The notes below the pieces were generated by a model, which was not told the origin of the DNA, made no database searches, and was given only the letters and a program-made list of their open reading frames with translations. The translations under genes and the position numbers were made by a program. This document shows, piece after piece, positions 47,073 to 59,000 of a stretch of 64,000 nt of DNA. The stretch is from Ahaetulla prasina. Lineage: Eukaryota > Chordata > Lepidosauria > Squamata > Colubridae. How positions within the stretch are numbered: position 1 is the first letter of the stretch; the number at the start of each line of letters is the position of its first letter. The DNA lies in contig NC_080548.1 of NCBI RefSeq assembly GCF_028640845.1, positions 21,529,821 to 21,593,820 of the forward strand, given 5' to 3'.

Positions 47073-50000
47073 CTGTAAAATTCAGGCTGTTAGAAAAATA
47101 ACAGGATTTCTCTTACATACATAAACAAAACTCTGTTCCTGGTCTACTGGTTCAGCTAGAATTCCTGGCCACTGAAGCAAAAGAAATCCAGAGAAAGAAC
47201 ATACTGTGATCTACAGCAAACAGTGGAGGTCTCAACCTTCCTGAAGATAAGGTTGCTTGGCTGTATTTATATAAAACCCTTTTTTATAGATATAGTGGGG
47301 AACCATTTTCGTTTTGCAACATAATGATCTGTTACAAGAGGACTCCGCATTAGATAGGCCACAAGGGTGTTGGAAAGTTTTTGCTGACAGGCTAATCTGA
47401 ACCATTTTTTTAAAAGACCAAATACCATATTTTTCAGAGTATAAGATGCACTCCTCCCCCCCCCAAAAAAGTGGGTGGAAATGTCTGTGCATCTTATACA
47501 CTGAATGTGGCCGAAGCCCCACCCACCTGCCAGCCCTCACTCTCCGGCTGTTTCCAGACTCCGCATGCTCCATTTTAGACCCATTCCAGGCTGCTGGGAT
47601 TGCCACAGCACACTGCTGCCAATCGCTGCCCCCATACGTTGCGTTTTCGGCCTCCACACACCTCATTTTAGACCTGTTCAAGGCTCCCAGGATCGCCACA
47701 GCACACCGCTGCCAATCACGGCCCCTGCACATCATGCTTTCGGCCTCCACACATCATGTTTTTGACCTCCACATGCCTGGCAGAAAACACAATGTGCGAA
47801 GGCCAAAAAGGGGCATGCAAAGGACAAAAACGCGATGCGTGGAGGCAGCAATCGGTGGCTATGTGCTGTGGCAATCCCTGCAGCCTGGAACGGGTCTATA
47901 GCAGAGCGTGCGGAGGCCAAAAATGCGACACATGGAGGTGGCGATGGGCTGTGGAGATCCCTGCATCCTGGAACAGCTGATTGGCGGTATTCTGGGAGGC
48001 CGATCCAACCGCCAATCAGCTACTCATGCTCAATCAGGCTGATATAACGTGCTGAAGCTGACCAGGCTGTTCACTGCAAGGATGCTAGCAATTGATGGAT
48101 GCTGGTAGGCAGAGGCAGAATTTTTTTTTCTTGTTTTCCCTCCCTAAAAACTAATGTTTGTCTTATACCCTGAAGTGTCTTATACTCCGAAAAATACGGT
48201 ACATGAAAGTAAGGGAAATACTTATTTAATCAGCTGCAGAAAACAGAATATTTGGAATTCATACATCAACATAAAAAGGCAGAAGAAGAAAACTGTAAAT
48301 TAGAATTCATAGTTTGCACATGCATGTGCATATGTGTATGGGAGGGAGGGAAGGAGGGAGAGGGAGAAGGAAAGAGGGAGCGGGAGGGACAGGGAGAGGA
48401 TGAGGGAGAAAGGGAGAAGGGGGAGAGGGAGCAAGTAGGGACAGGGAGAGGGAGGGAGAAGAAAACAGGGAGGGAGAAGGAGGGACAGGAGAGAGGGAGA
48501 GGGAGGGAGGGAGGGAGCAAGGAGGGACAGGGAGAGGAGGAGAAGAAAACAGGAGGAGAAGGAGGGACAGGAGAGGGAGGGAGGGAGGGAGGGAGCAAGG
48601 AGGGATGGGGAGAGGGAGGGAGAAGGAAACGGAGGGAGGAGGGACAGGAGAGACGGAGGGGGAGGGGGATGGAGAGAGGGAGAGGGAGCAAGGAGGGACG
48701 GGGAGAGGGAGGGAGAAGGAAACACAGAGGGAGAAGGAGGGACAGGAGAGAGGGAGGGGGATGGAGGGAGAGGGAGCAAGGAGGGACGAGGAGTGGGTGG
48801 GAGGAGAAGAGGGAGAGATGGGGGAGAACTTTTCTTCCTCCTTTAACCTTTCTAATATAATTTCACAAAAAAGCCATTTCTGGTTTGCCATAACCCTTAT
48901 CTTTCGGCAAATTTACAGAACCAGAACTGACTTGGGGACAAACAGAGGTTAAAGTTTTTGCTTAATGGCAATGGAAAAAAAGAAGTAGCGGGATAACCAA
49001 CTGATCTTCCTTTAACCCATGAACCAGCACCCCAAATCTTCCCAAAATATATATATCCTCAACATTGATGACCACCAAAAAAAGACTAATTTATCTTTCA
49101 CAGAGAATCGAAACCAGAAGCACAGGCAGAGCATAGAGGCCTTTCTAGTGTACTTTTCCCACAATGCACTATTAATATTTTAGTCCAGGTGCAAGGGAAA
49201 AGGATGTTATCATAAAGGCTACAGCGCCAGATGGATGCAAACCTGAGCTCACATACTCCCAAAGCAAATTCCAACGGGATACAGCAGGCTGGACTTACCT
49301 GGGAGACAGTCTGCAACCTTTCTGGAGATAATGTGAGAGTTTTCCTGCGGAAGCCAGGAGGAGGCCAAAGTAAGGAGGAGAGGGTTTTATGGGCCTGGAG
49401 AGGAATTCTGGGTGATACTGAACCCCCACAAAAAAAGGATGTTCTAGAGGAGAAAATAAAGCATACTTTATTACCTTAATGGCCAAAACTATTCATAAGG
49501 CTACATGAATATCCTATAAAAAGCTACAGGTGTACCCAGGGTTGAACTGAGGGGTTCTTGGTGCTTTCTGAGCTTGGTTGGGGGGTTTTTTTTGCAGACG
49601 TTTCATTACCAATCTGGGTAAATCACTGATGTTACCTAGTTTGGTACTTGTTGCGGTCCGCCGACAGCCTGCGGAACTGGCAGCAGAGCTGGATAGCAAT
49701 GTGGCTGAGGAAGAATACGAGCCAGTCCTGGAGGCTGGGGAAGGCCTGGATGAGGGATCTGCATCGGAGGCAGAGATGGGGCCAGGGCCATCGGGGAGTG
49801 ATGTGCAGACTCCAGAGCCTCCAGAGGCTGACAGTAGTGAGGCAGAGGAACAGGAGGAGCCTCTTCCTAATGCACGCATGAGAAGAGCTCCCAGAAGGCA
49901 AGAGCAGCTCAAGCAAAGAGGATGACTCGAAAGTAGGCCCAAGAGATGATTGGCCCCTCCCATAAGGCTTAAAAGACCAGCAATGGCTCTTGGGCTCTTT

Positions 50001-53000
50001 GTCGGAAAACAATGTTGATAGACTTGCTCCTTGTCTTGCTGCATTTATTTCTTGTCGGCATCTTCTGCTTCTGAACTTTTGCCAAGAAAAGCCTTTGGCA
50101 GTTTGCCTAACTAGACCAGGGTTGGTGATAAGACTGAAGATTTGTGTTATGAAGAATTTGTTTTGATTTAGTTTGGACTACGCTGAGAATGAGTTAATTC
50201 TCAGCTGTTTTAATAAAGTTTGTTTGTTTTTGAACTAAGTGCGTCTACTACTACCTACTACTATCAGTACTTTTGTGCCTGGGGCACAAAAGTACTGAAA
50301 AAGAAAACCAAACTCAGAGAGCACCAAGGACCTCATTGAAATTCATGTTTTGAAGAACTAATATAGGAATTCTCATGTTTTTTTCTACCGTGTTTCCCCC
50401 CAAAATAAGACCGTCTTATATCTTTTTTGCCACTGAAAAAGGCACCAGGTCTTATTTTCAGGGGTGGGAGGAGTTCTCATTCACTGACTCACCTCACTTG
50501 CGAGTGTTGTCCCCGGCTGCCTTCTTCGGCTAGCAAGGCTTTCCTGAAGGCCGCTGTCTAGTACAGCCTTTATTGCAGTGGTGAAATCCAATTTTTTTTT
50601 ACTACTGGTTCTGTGGGCATGGCTTGGTGGGCATGGCAGGGGAAGGACACTGCAAAATCTCCATCCCCACCCCACCCCAGGGGAAGGATACTACAAAATC
50701 TCTATTCCCTCCCCACCCAAAGGAAGGATACTGCAAAATCTCCATTCCCTCCCTACTCCAGGGGAAGGATACTGCAAAATCTCCATTCCCACCCCACTCT
50801 GGGGCCAGCCAGAGGTGTTGTGTCTCGCCCGCTCCCCCTGCCGCAGCCGGGCCCCTCTTATCTCCTGCCAGACGCTGATAGTTCGGAAGAATGTCCTAGC
50901 ATGCCTCCAGGCCCCAGCCCTGGCACCATGCCCGGACAGGCCGAGCAAGACGGCCTGACGTGCCTTCAGCCCCCAGTCCTGGCACCATGCCCAGGCAAAC
51001 GGAGCAACTAAAGCCCTCCCCCACAGCATGTGAGCCTGAAGAATGTGAGGCCAGTCATGAGCTAGGATTGCCAACAGCTGGAGGCTGGAGAGATCCTCGC
51101 TTCCGGAGAGTTGAGAGGCGACATCAGCAAAAGGAAGGGAGGGGCAGGCCTGGATAAGTGCTGAGTCATGGAGCCACACCCCATGGCCTATATAAAGGAT
51201 CTGCTTTCTGGCATTCTCTGAGTCAGGCAAAGTCTAACTTGGATTGCTGAAGTCACTTCCTGGTCTCCTGCCTGCCTTGACAACTCTGATAGGACTTTGG
51301 CAGAGCTGCAGAGGCACGCTTGATACGGACTTCCCCGACCCGGCCGTCAGCGGAGGAGTGGGACACGACAAGAGGTGACATTTGCTGGTTCTCTAAACTA
51401 CTCAACCGTTCCGCAACTGGTTCTCCAGAACCTGTCAGAACCTGCTGGATTTCACCCCACTTTATTGTCATTGTACATCATGAATACAACGAAATTGGTT
51501 GTATATCAATCCGGAGCTCTGTTATTGGCTACAGAGGCCTTCAGGAAAGCCTTGCCGGCTGCAGAAGGAATGGCCCAAGGTATGCGAGGCCTGGCTGCAG
51601 CTGTCCAAAGGTAAGTTGTAGGACAGCTCCACCCCCACCCCCACCCCCCCCAGCTTAATTTTTATCCATGCACCCTGGAGTGGGCGGGGTCTTCATTAGG
51701 GCTTATTTTTGGGGTAGGGCTTACATTGGATGCACGTGTAAAAATCAAGCTAGGACTTACTTTCTGAGTAGGTCGTATTTTCGGGGAAACACGGTATCTA
51801 AGGAAAGATCCCTTCCACAAATCTCAAGAGAAACCCCTAAAACGTTTCCTCAATTAACAATAGCAACCCTTCTGGTGACCGATCAATGCTCACCTTCCAA
51901 CTCAACCACTTCCATTCGCTCTCCTTCCACATCCTGGCCCACAAACTTCATCCCTTTCTCTTCAAATGAGTTTTTCAGCTCTGGGTTTACCTACGAATAG
52001 AAGATTAACATCAGATGATTTTTTTTAAAAAAAAATTGGACTTTGGAGAAAGAGGGTTGTCTCCGCCGCCTTTCTCTACTGCCAAGTAGCCGTACCTCAA
52101 ATCTGTGTCTGTGCCTTTCTTCCAAGTAATCACCATCTCCATACAGTTTTCCTATTGGTGAAAAAAATCTATTTGATTATTTCAAACTAGCATACTTATT
52201 AATACCATACCTTCCCCTTGCCTTTTCTGGTATAATGTCAATTTTCTTCCTCTTACAGAAAACTTTTATTAGAAAGCAGTTCCTGTACTTTCCAACATGT
52301 CACCAAAAAAGAATGTATGTGCCTATCTTCTAGGCCCGGGGTATCAAACTCAAAGGCCGCATCAGGGTTATGTTTGACCTTGAGGGGGGTGGGGGGGCAG
52401 CATGTGGCCAGCTTGATGTCACTTGTGTCAGGGACACCTGTGGTGGCCCAAGCACTGTGCCAGTAAAAATGGGCTCCGGAACTCCGTTCTCAGCTGCAAC
52501 AGCCTCCTGCAACCCTCTGCCAGCAAAAACGGAGCTCGGGAGAGCCACATGCGGCCCTCGCAAACTCCGTTTTCGCTGGCAGAGGCACCGCGGGCCGGTC
52601 CTTTCCTATTTCCAGGGTGGTCTCAAGGACCAGATCTAAGCACCCTGTGGGCCGGATCCAGCCCCTGGGCCTTTAGTTTGACACCCGTTCTATTTATTCA
52701 TTTATTTATAACCCGCCTTTATTAAATTTTCACAAATAATTCAAGGCACTGAACCAACAAACCTTCCTCTTCCTAATTTTTCCACAACAACCCTGTGAGG
52801 TGAATTGGGCTGAGAGAGAGAGAGAGAGAGAGGGAGGGAGGGAGGGAGGGAGAGAGAGGGAGGGAGGGAGAGAGAGACTGGCTCAAAGTCACCTCAGCTG
52901 GCTTTCATGGCTTAGGCAGGACTTGAACTCATTGTCTCTTGCTTTCTAGCCTGGTGCCTTAAACCTCTAGACCAAACTGGCTCTCAAATATGCTACATCC

Positions 53001-56000
53001 CTAAGCTTTTCATCTGAACCAGAAGTCCATCAATAGTGCGAAGGCAATAGCTTTCCCTACCTGTGATTCCCCAGCAGCCATTATTCGGGGATGTCCTACA
53101 CCCCCTCTGAACCTGGAGTTTCACATTACAATTAATAATTGCAAACTGACTTTTCTTCTGTGAATATGTTCAATTGCTAACTGGCTATCACAATATCTTC
53201 CTATTATCTATATACTAAAACTCTTGTGTCTGTAATCTTTAGCTGACAAAACAATGCATCACAGGACAAAACCAAGGTGCCTTAAATGAGCTAGTTTACA
53301 GAATGCATCCAAAATCCAGGACTCTCCTGTGGAATTGAAATGTGGCCACGTTTATCAAACATTTTGTGACCTAAACATGATCCTAAATCATTTTATGACA
53401 TAATTCTAAACGTCCTAAAACATTTCCTGTAGTCAACTCCTGATGTTTGAGTATGCTACTTGTTTGAGTATACAACTTGTTGCTGGCAATCCTTATGATT
53501 TATATTGATATATTGACCATCAATTGTGTTGTAAATGTCGTACCTTGATGAACGTATCTTTTCTTTTATGTACACTGAGAGCGTATGCACCAAGACAAAT
53601 TCCTTGTGTGTCCAATCACACTTGGCCAATAAAAATTCTATTCTATACAGTTCAACATGGACTACTTTCAAGACAGATAGATCTCTGAATATTTCCCTGA
53701 ATTTTACAAAATTTTTCAAGTTACACACTAGAACAGTGATTGTGAAACTTTTTGGCACTGACTGCTGAAAAGGATGCACGGAAATATCATGGATGCATAC
53801 GCTCGTTGGGGCCGCGTTCCTGAAAAGCCAAACTTCCGGGTTCTAGCACGCATGCACACGCCGGTTTTTGGCACTGCCGTGCACGTGAAGGACAGCTGAT
53901 CATTGCGCGTGCATGTGCGCCAGAAACCCGGAGGATAAATAGGCAAGGCTGCGCATGCCGGGCGACATTGCTTCGCATGCCATTTTGGGCATGCATGCCA
54001 TAGATTCACCATCATGGCACATGGCACCAGAAGTTCTGCCACTGCTGAAAGCATTGAGGAATCTGGCAAGGAAATATCTCTGAAACGATGACCCAAGGGC
54101 AACCGTCTCCAGGAGAGCATTTTACCAGGTTCGCCTGATCCGCCAGTTGCGTCCCTTCCTGGACCGGGATGCCTTATGCACAGTCACTCATGCTCTCGTT
54201 ACCTCTCGCCTGGACTACTGCAATGCTCTCTACATGGGGCTCCCCTTGAAGAGCACCCGGAGACTTCAGCTAGTTCAGAGCAGCGGCTCATGGGTTATTG
54301 AGGGCGTCTCGGGCTCCCATATAACACCTATCCTCGCAGACTGCACTGGCTACCTGTTGTTTTCGGGTGCGCTTCAAGGTATTGGTTACCACCTTTAAAG
54401 CGCTCCATGGCTTAGGACCGGGCTATCTACGGGACCGCCTACTGCCGGCTTCTATCTCCCATCGTCGATGCGTTCCCACAGAGGGACTCCTCAGGGTGCC
54501 GTCAGCCAAACAGTGTCGACTGGCGGCCCCAGGAGGGCCTTCTCTGTGGGGCTCACCCTGTGGAACGAACTTCCCCTCGGACTTGACAATTACCTGACCT
54601 TAGGACCTTTAGCATGAACTTAAAACTTATTTATTCCGTATGGCTGGACTAGCCTGATTCTTATTTTTATTGGATGGGTTTTTAAAATTCTGTGATTTTA
54701 TGGGGAAGTACGTTTTTAATATTTTGGGCATTTAAATTAGTTTTTTAAGGGATGTTTTTAATTATTGTATGTATGTATATTTTATCTGCCTGTTCACCGC
54801 CCTGAGTCCTTCGGGAGAAGGGCGGTATACAAATTAAAATATTATTATTATTATTATTATGGATGGTCTAGTAAATACTTAAGTTTAAAATACAAAGTTT
54901 GAGGTATATATATATTTTTTTCTTTGTAGAGCTACTACCAAAGTCATCAAAGTTGCCCCAAATGTCCTAGGAAAATGGGACGGCCGCTAGCTTGTAATTT
55001 CCCCTACTTTAAGGCAGCCTCGGCATTTGTATAATCAAAATACAATCAGCAGTGAAAAGAAAGGAAAAAGGGGGAGGAAACAAAAGGAAGGCCAAGAAAA
55101 GCGTACTCATGACTGAGTTCTTGGTTTGGAAGATGGTTCTTCTCTTGCCCAGCCTCATGGTTCCACCCATTTGACCTGGATTGTGTTCCGGCATGTCAAT
55201 TACCTGAGAAGTCAAAGAGTATGACGCGATGGAGAAGAAGACAACTAAGAATGTTAAGCAAGTATGCAAGGAAAACAAAATATGTCAGCTGATTCATTTA
55301 CACGGGGTTTAGTAGCATCTAAAAACAAAATTAATGGTTTCAGGGATTGGCAATCCAGGGCTTAATCAAAGGGCTTAAACCCCCATTCTAACTGCTAATA
55401 CAGTATTTTTCATGTCTACCATGAGTTTTAAGAGTGTATTCAGATGGGTGTGTAAAGGTTAACATTATATGCATATGTAACATATACAAACATGCAAAAG
55501 TTTACTTTTAAGGTATCTAAAACACTCTTGAATAGAAAGTCAAGTAAATGTAATACACAGCCTATTTGATCAAATTGAGAGATTCAGTGGCTCTAAATAA
55601 AATAAAATATGGACTTTCATATTTACAAAAAAAAATGACAGAGCAACTCTCTGAGAAACACCTAACTTCAAATATGAGACAACATTTTAACAGAAGTTCA
55701 TCAATCATAATACTATGGGGAAGTCTGATTATTCTCACAGTAATTCATTCTAATGAGGCCATGTTTTACATTTCCTTTCAAAATAATTGTTGAGGGAGGG
55801 AGGGAAGAAAATGTTCTTGGTATACATAAAAAGAAATCACAATGGATTAAAAAAGTATCATCACACTTACCACTGGGTGTGTAGTTTTAGGGTCAAATTC
55901 GGTAGAGTTGGCATCTGTGGATGATAGGCTTTGATCACATAAAGTCTCGGGTCTTAAGAAAAAAAATCTACATTTCCAGTAGAAAGCAGCTATTCTGTTA

Positions 56001-59000
56001 ATTAGCATTAATGACTATGGATATATCATTGGTTCAGGTTTTCTTAGGCCTCACAGCCGGGAGAACTTGACTTGACTTTTTTCAGTGCTACATGACAGAC
56101 ATGATTAATAGTCTTTCCCTGAATTAGGTTTCTATTCCGCTGAACATTCCCTGAGTTAGATGCATAGTTTTGCTCTCCCTGAAGTGGGCCCCTACCTTTC
56201 CCTGAGTTAGTTTTACATTCCTGAGTTGGGTTTCTATTCAGGTAAAATGCATGATTTCCTGAAAAACACGTGGTATTTTGCTAATACGTATACTCTAAAC
56301 GCTTGCTGATTGGTGATGTTAAGTTTCTATATGCTAATTCCCTCCTTGCTGTAGTTACCCCTCCCTGCTAAAACTGCATAATAAAAGAGACTGTTGCGAT
56401 CTAAGGGGGATCTTTTTACAACATTCCTTTTACAACCCCTTTCTTCGTGCTCTCTCTTGAAGAACTCCTGGTGTGGTGTCTTTTATTTGGCTTCTTTCGT
56501 CCTTGCGAGGACCCACTAAATTGTCTCAGCGAGGGCTGAGACCCGTTCCTGCGGGAACCCAGGACAACATTAACAGGGAACCTAGGACAACAAATAAGTG
56601 TTGCAGACCAACAGCAACATCTGGGGGCTCGTCCGGACCTGTTGTGTTGTCCAGAGGCGCGATCGTTGTCTAGCGGTGCGTCACCTTCACCCTCATTGCT
56701 TACCCGTCCGGGATGCGACACGTGCACACGTAAGTAATGGGCTCCTCGAACTCGAAAGTCTCATCATTGCATAGGAATGAGCTTTACTCTCTGGTGAAGA
56801 AGGCTAATTGTTTGCAAAAAGTTAATGGCACCACTGTCTATCCTCTTTCTAAGAAATCTCTTACCTCTTTTCTGTCCTATGTTCATGCCTATGAGTCTCC
56901 TTCTGTCTCTGTAGCTGCCTCTGCTCCCCCTGCAGACACAGCTCTTTCTCCTTCTGCAGCGTCTCCCCCCCCTCCGGAGGATACAGACACAGCTGCAGGC
57001 ACTCTTTCTGCCTTGGTTGCCCTTTCTTCTCTTTCTCTAAGAACTGAACCCCCGATATCGGCTTACCCTTTAAACCTCAATCCAGCAGGAGGGGGACAGC
57101 CGGTACACGAGAACATCAATGTACGGGTGCTTAAAAATTTAAAAGACTTCCTACGGCATTTACTCTCCGTTCCTTCAGTTCCTATGCCTGCTCATTCCTT
57201 TCCCTCCTCCTCCCTTTCCCCCCACTCTGAACCTTCAAAGCATATTGAGCTAGAAAGCGTATTGTACCAAATGCCTGTTTCTTCCATCCCTGCTTTGAAA
57301 ACTGCCTCCTTTCCCCTGCCTGCCTCCCTTCCCCCAGAGCACCCCTCCCTTTCCCCCATGGGTGATCAGCAACTGATTTGGTTTAATTGCTTCTCTATAT
57401 CTGGAAACAATCTGGAAAAGAATTTGCTCACAGCGACTACATGGGAAACATTGGGAACTTTTTCCATGAAAGTCCAAGAGCCCCTGCAAAAATTTTGTCC
57501 ATCTGGCACATGATCTTTGAATGCCTCATTTTACTTGCAGACGTCACTTAAACAGTTTGTCAAGACCTCTGCCTTATCAAAAATGACTTAAAAGGATCCA
57601 CAATCACAGTCATGATTTAAACTGCTGAGTTTTCTCAGACAAGTTCCCCAGGTCTGTAAATGTTGTTTGATGATGTGTGTGCTTGTGTATGTATGTATGT
57701 GATCATTTTCAGACCTGCATAAGAATTGTAGAGATAATTGTGATGCTTGATTTGCATGGAATGTGTGTATGTGCAAAACTCATTGAGAAGGTGTGAAATT
57801 TCTGTGTTGTCTTTTGGATTTGCAAGAAATGTGTGCATGTGTGAGAAATTGTCTCTGCATGTGTGTGTGTGCATGTGTGTGTGTCTGTGTGTGTATCTGT
57901 CTGCATAAATTCCGTATGCAAGCAGCCAGGTACTTTTGGAAAAATAAAAAAATGTATTTTTCCTTTTGCAAGCAAGTGAGTTACTTTTGGATTTTTTTTT
58001 CTCTTCATATGCATGAGAATGTCTTTCCAGTGAGTTACTTTTAACTTTTTTTTTCTGCCCTCTGGCTTATCTTAACTACCCCCCCCCTTCGTTCCTTGTG
58101 GTGCCAGGGAAAAGGGCGGGCTACGGGGGAGAACCATTCACCCCCACTCCATTTTTTTTTTCTTCTCTCTCTTCTTTCTTGTCTGAGAAGGGAGGGACAA
58201 TTAGGCTCTCTGGAAGCATTGCTTTTGTAAAAAGCTATGTAAAAAACTATGCAGATGTATTTTCTTTTTCACCATGAAAACAATTTTGATTTTAATTTTT
58301 AATCATGCATACAATTTTGATTTTGCTTTTAATTTTTATTTTTTATCTTTTCTGGAACTTTTTGAGGTTTAACCTGCCTGATTAAACCTATACCTTTATA
58401 AATGTTTTCAAAGCACTGAGTTGACTAAAAATGTTTCATTTAGCTTTGTATTTTTGCAGCTGCTAACATACATAATAAGAGTTGGAAGGGACCCTTGGAG
58501 GTCTTCTAGTCCAACCCCCTGCCCAGGCAGGAAACCCTACAGCATTTCAGACACATGGCTATCTTCTTATGTATGGATGCATTTTTTTAAGCGTAAATCT
58601 GTTTTTGGAAAATGCACTCAGGTTTTCCACATAAACAGACTCACCCTAAAGCTTCCGCCATGTTTTCTTTTGAATCAGACTCAGTGTTCTCCTTATTTGC
58701 TGTTTGTATTGTTTCTTTTTCTTTTTTAGCAGCACAATATGTGCCCTGTTTTAGGAACTATTTCAGAGATGAGTTAGAAAGTTATAGGATGTGATAAGTT
58801 AGAAGGTTACAGAATGTGAAGAGAGAGTTACTAGTGCTGAGAAGTTTTGATACTAGTGCTGAAGAATGTGGTTTGTTTTTGGAAGTTTTTGATAGCATGG
58901 ATTTTGTTAGTGACCAACTTCCACACATGAATAAAAAGGGTGGGAGTTGGGTTTTTATTGATTGATTGTCTTTTTCTCTGTCTTCCACATAGTACCTTTC

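Larger units (their letters stand above)
50386..51796. mobile_element. Outer TIR element of a three-level nest
   Basis: TACCGTGTTTCCCCCCAAAA at the left and TTTTCGGGGAAACACGGTA at the right. The hAT-type element at 50576-51459 is inside it and contains a solo LTR. Confidence 0.88.

Noticed and set aside
48252..48860. Long open frames (up to about 200 codons) on both strands
   Set aside because: They run across the polypurine tract and encode only Glu/Gly/Arg or Pro/Ser/Leu runs. Stop codons are simply rare in such composition.
49098..49316. 72-codon reverse frame overlapping a CTPS1 exon
   Set aside because: It is in a different frame from the CTPS1 exon at 49299-49443 and extends into intron without any family match.
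50816..51370. Possible ERV related to the provirus at 56016
   Set aside because: Its LTR sequence, 5-bp target repeat and ends differ from the provirus, and no internal region remains.
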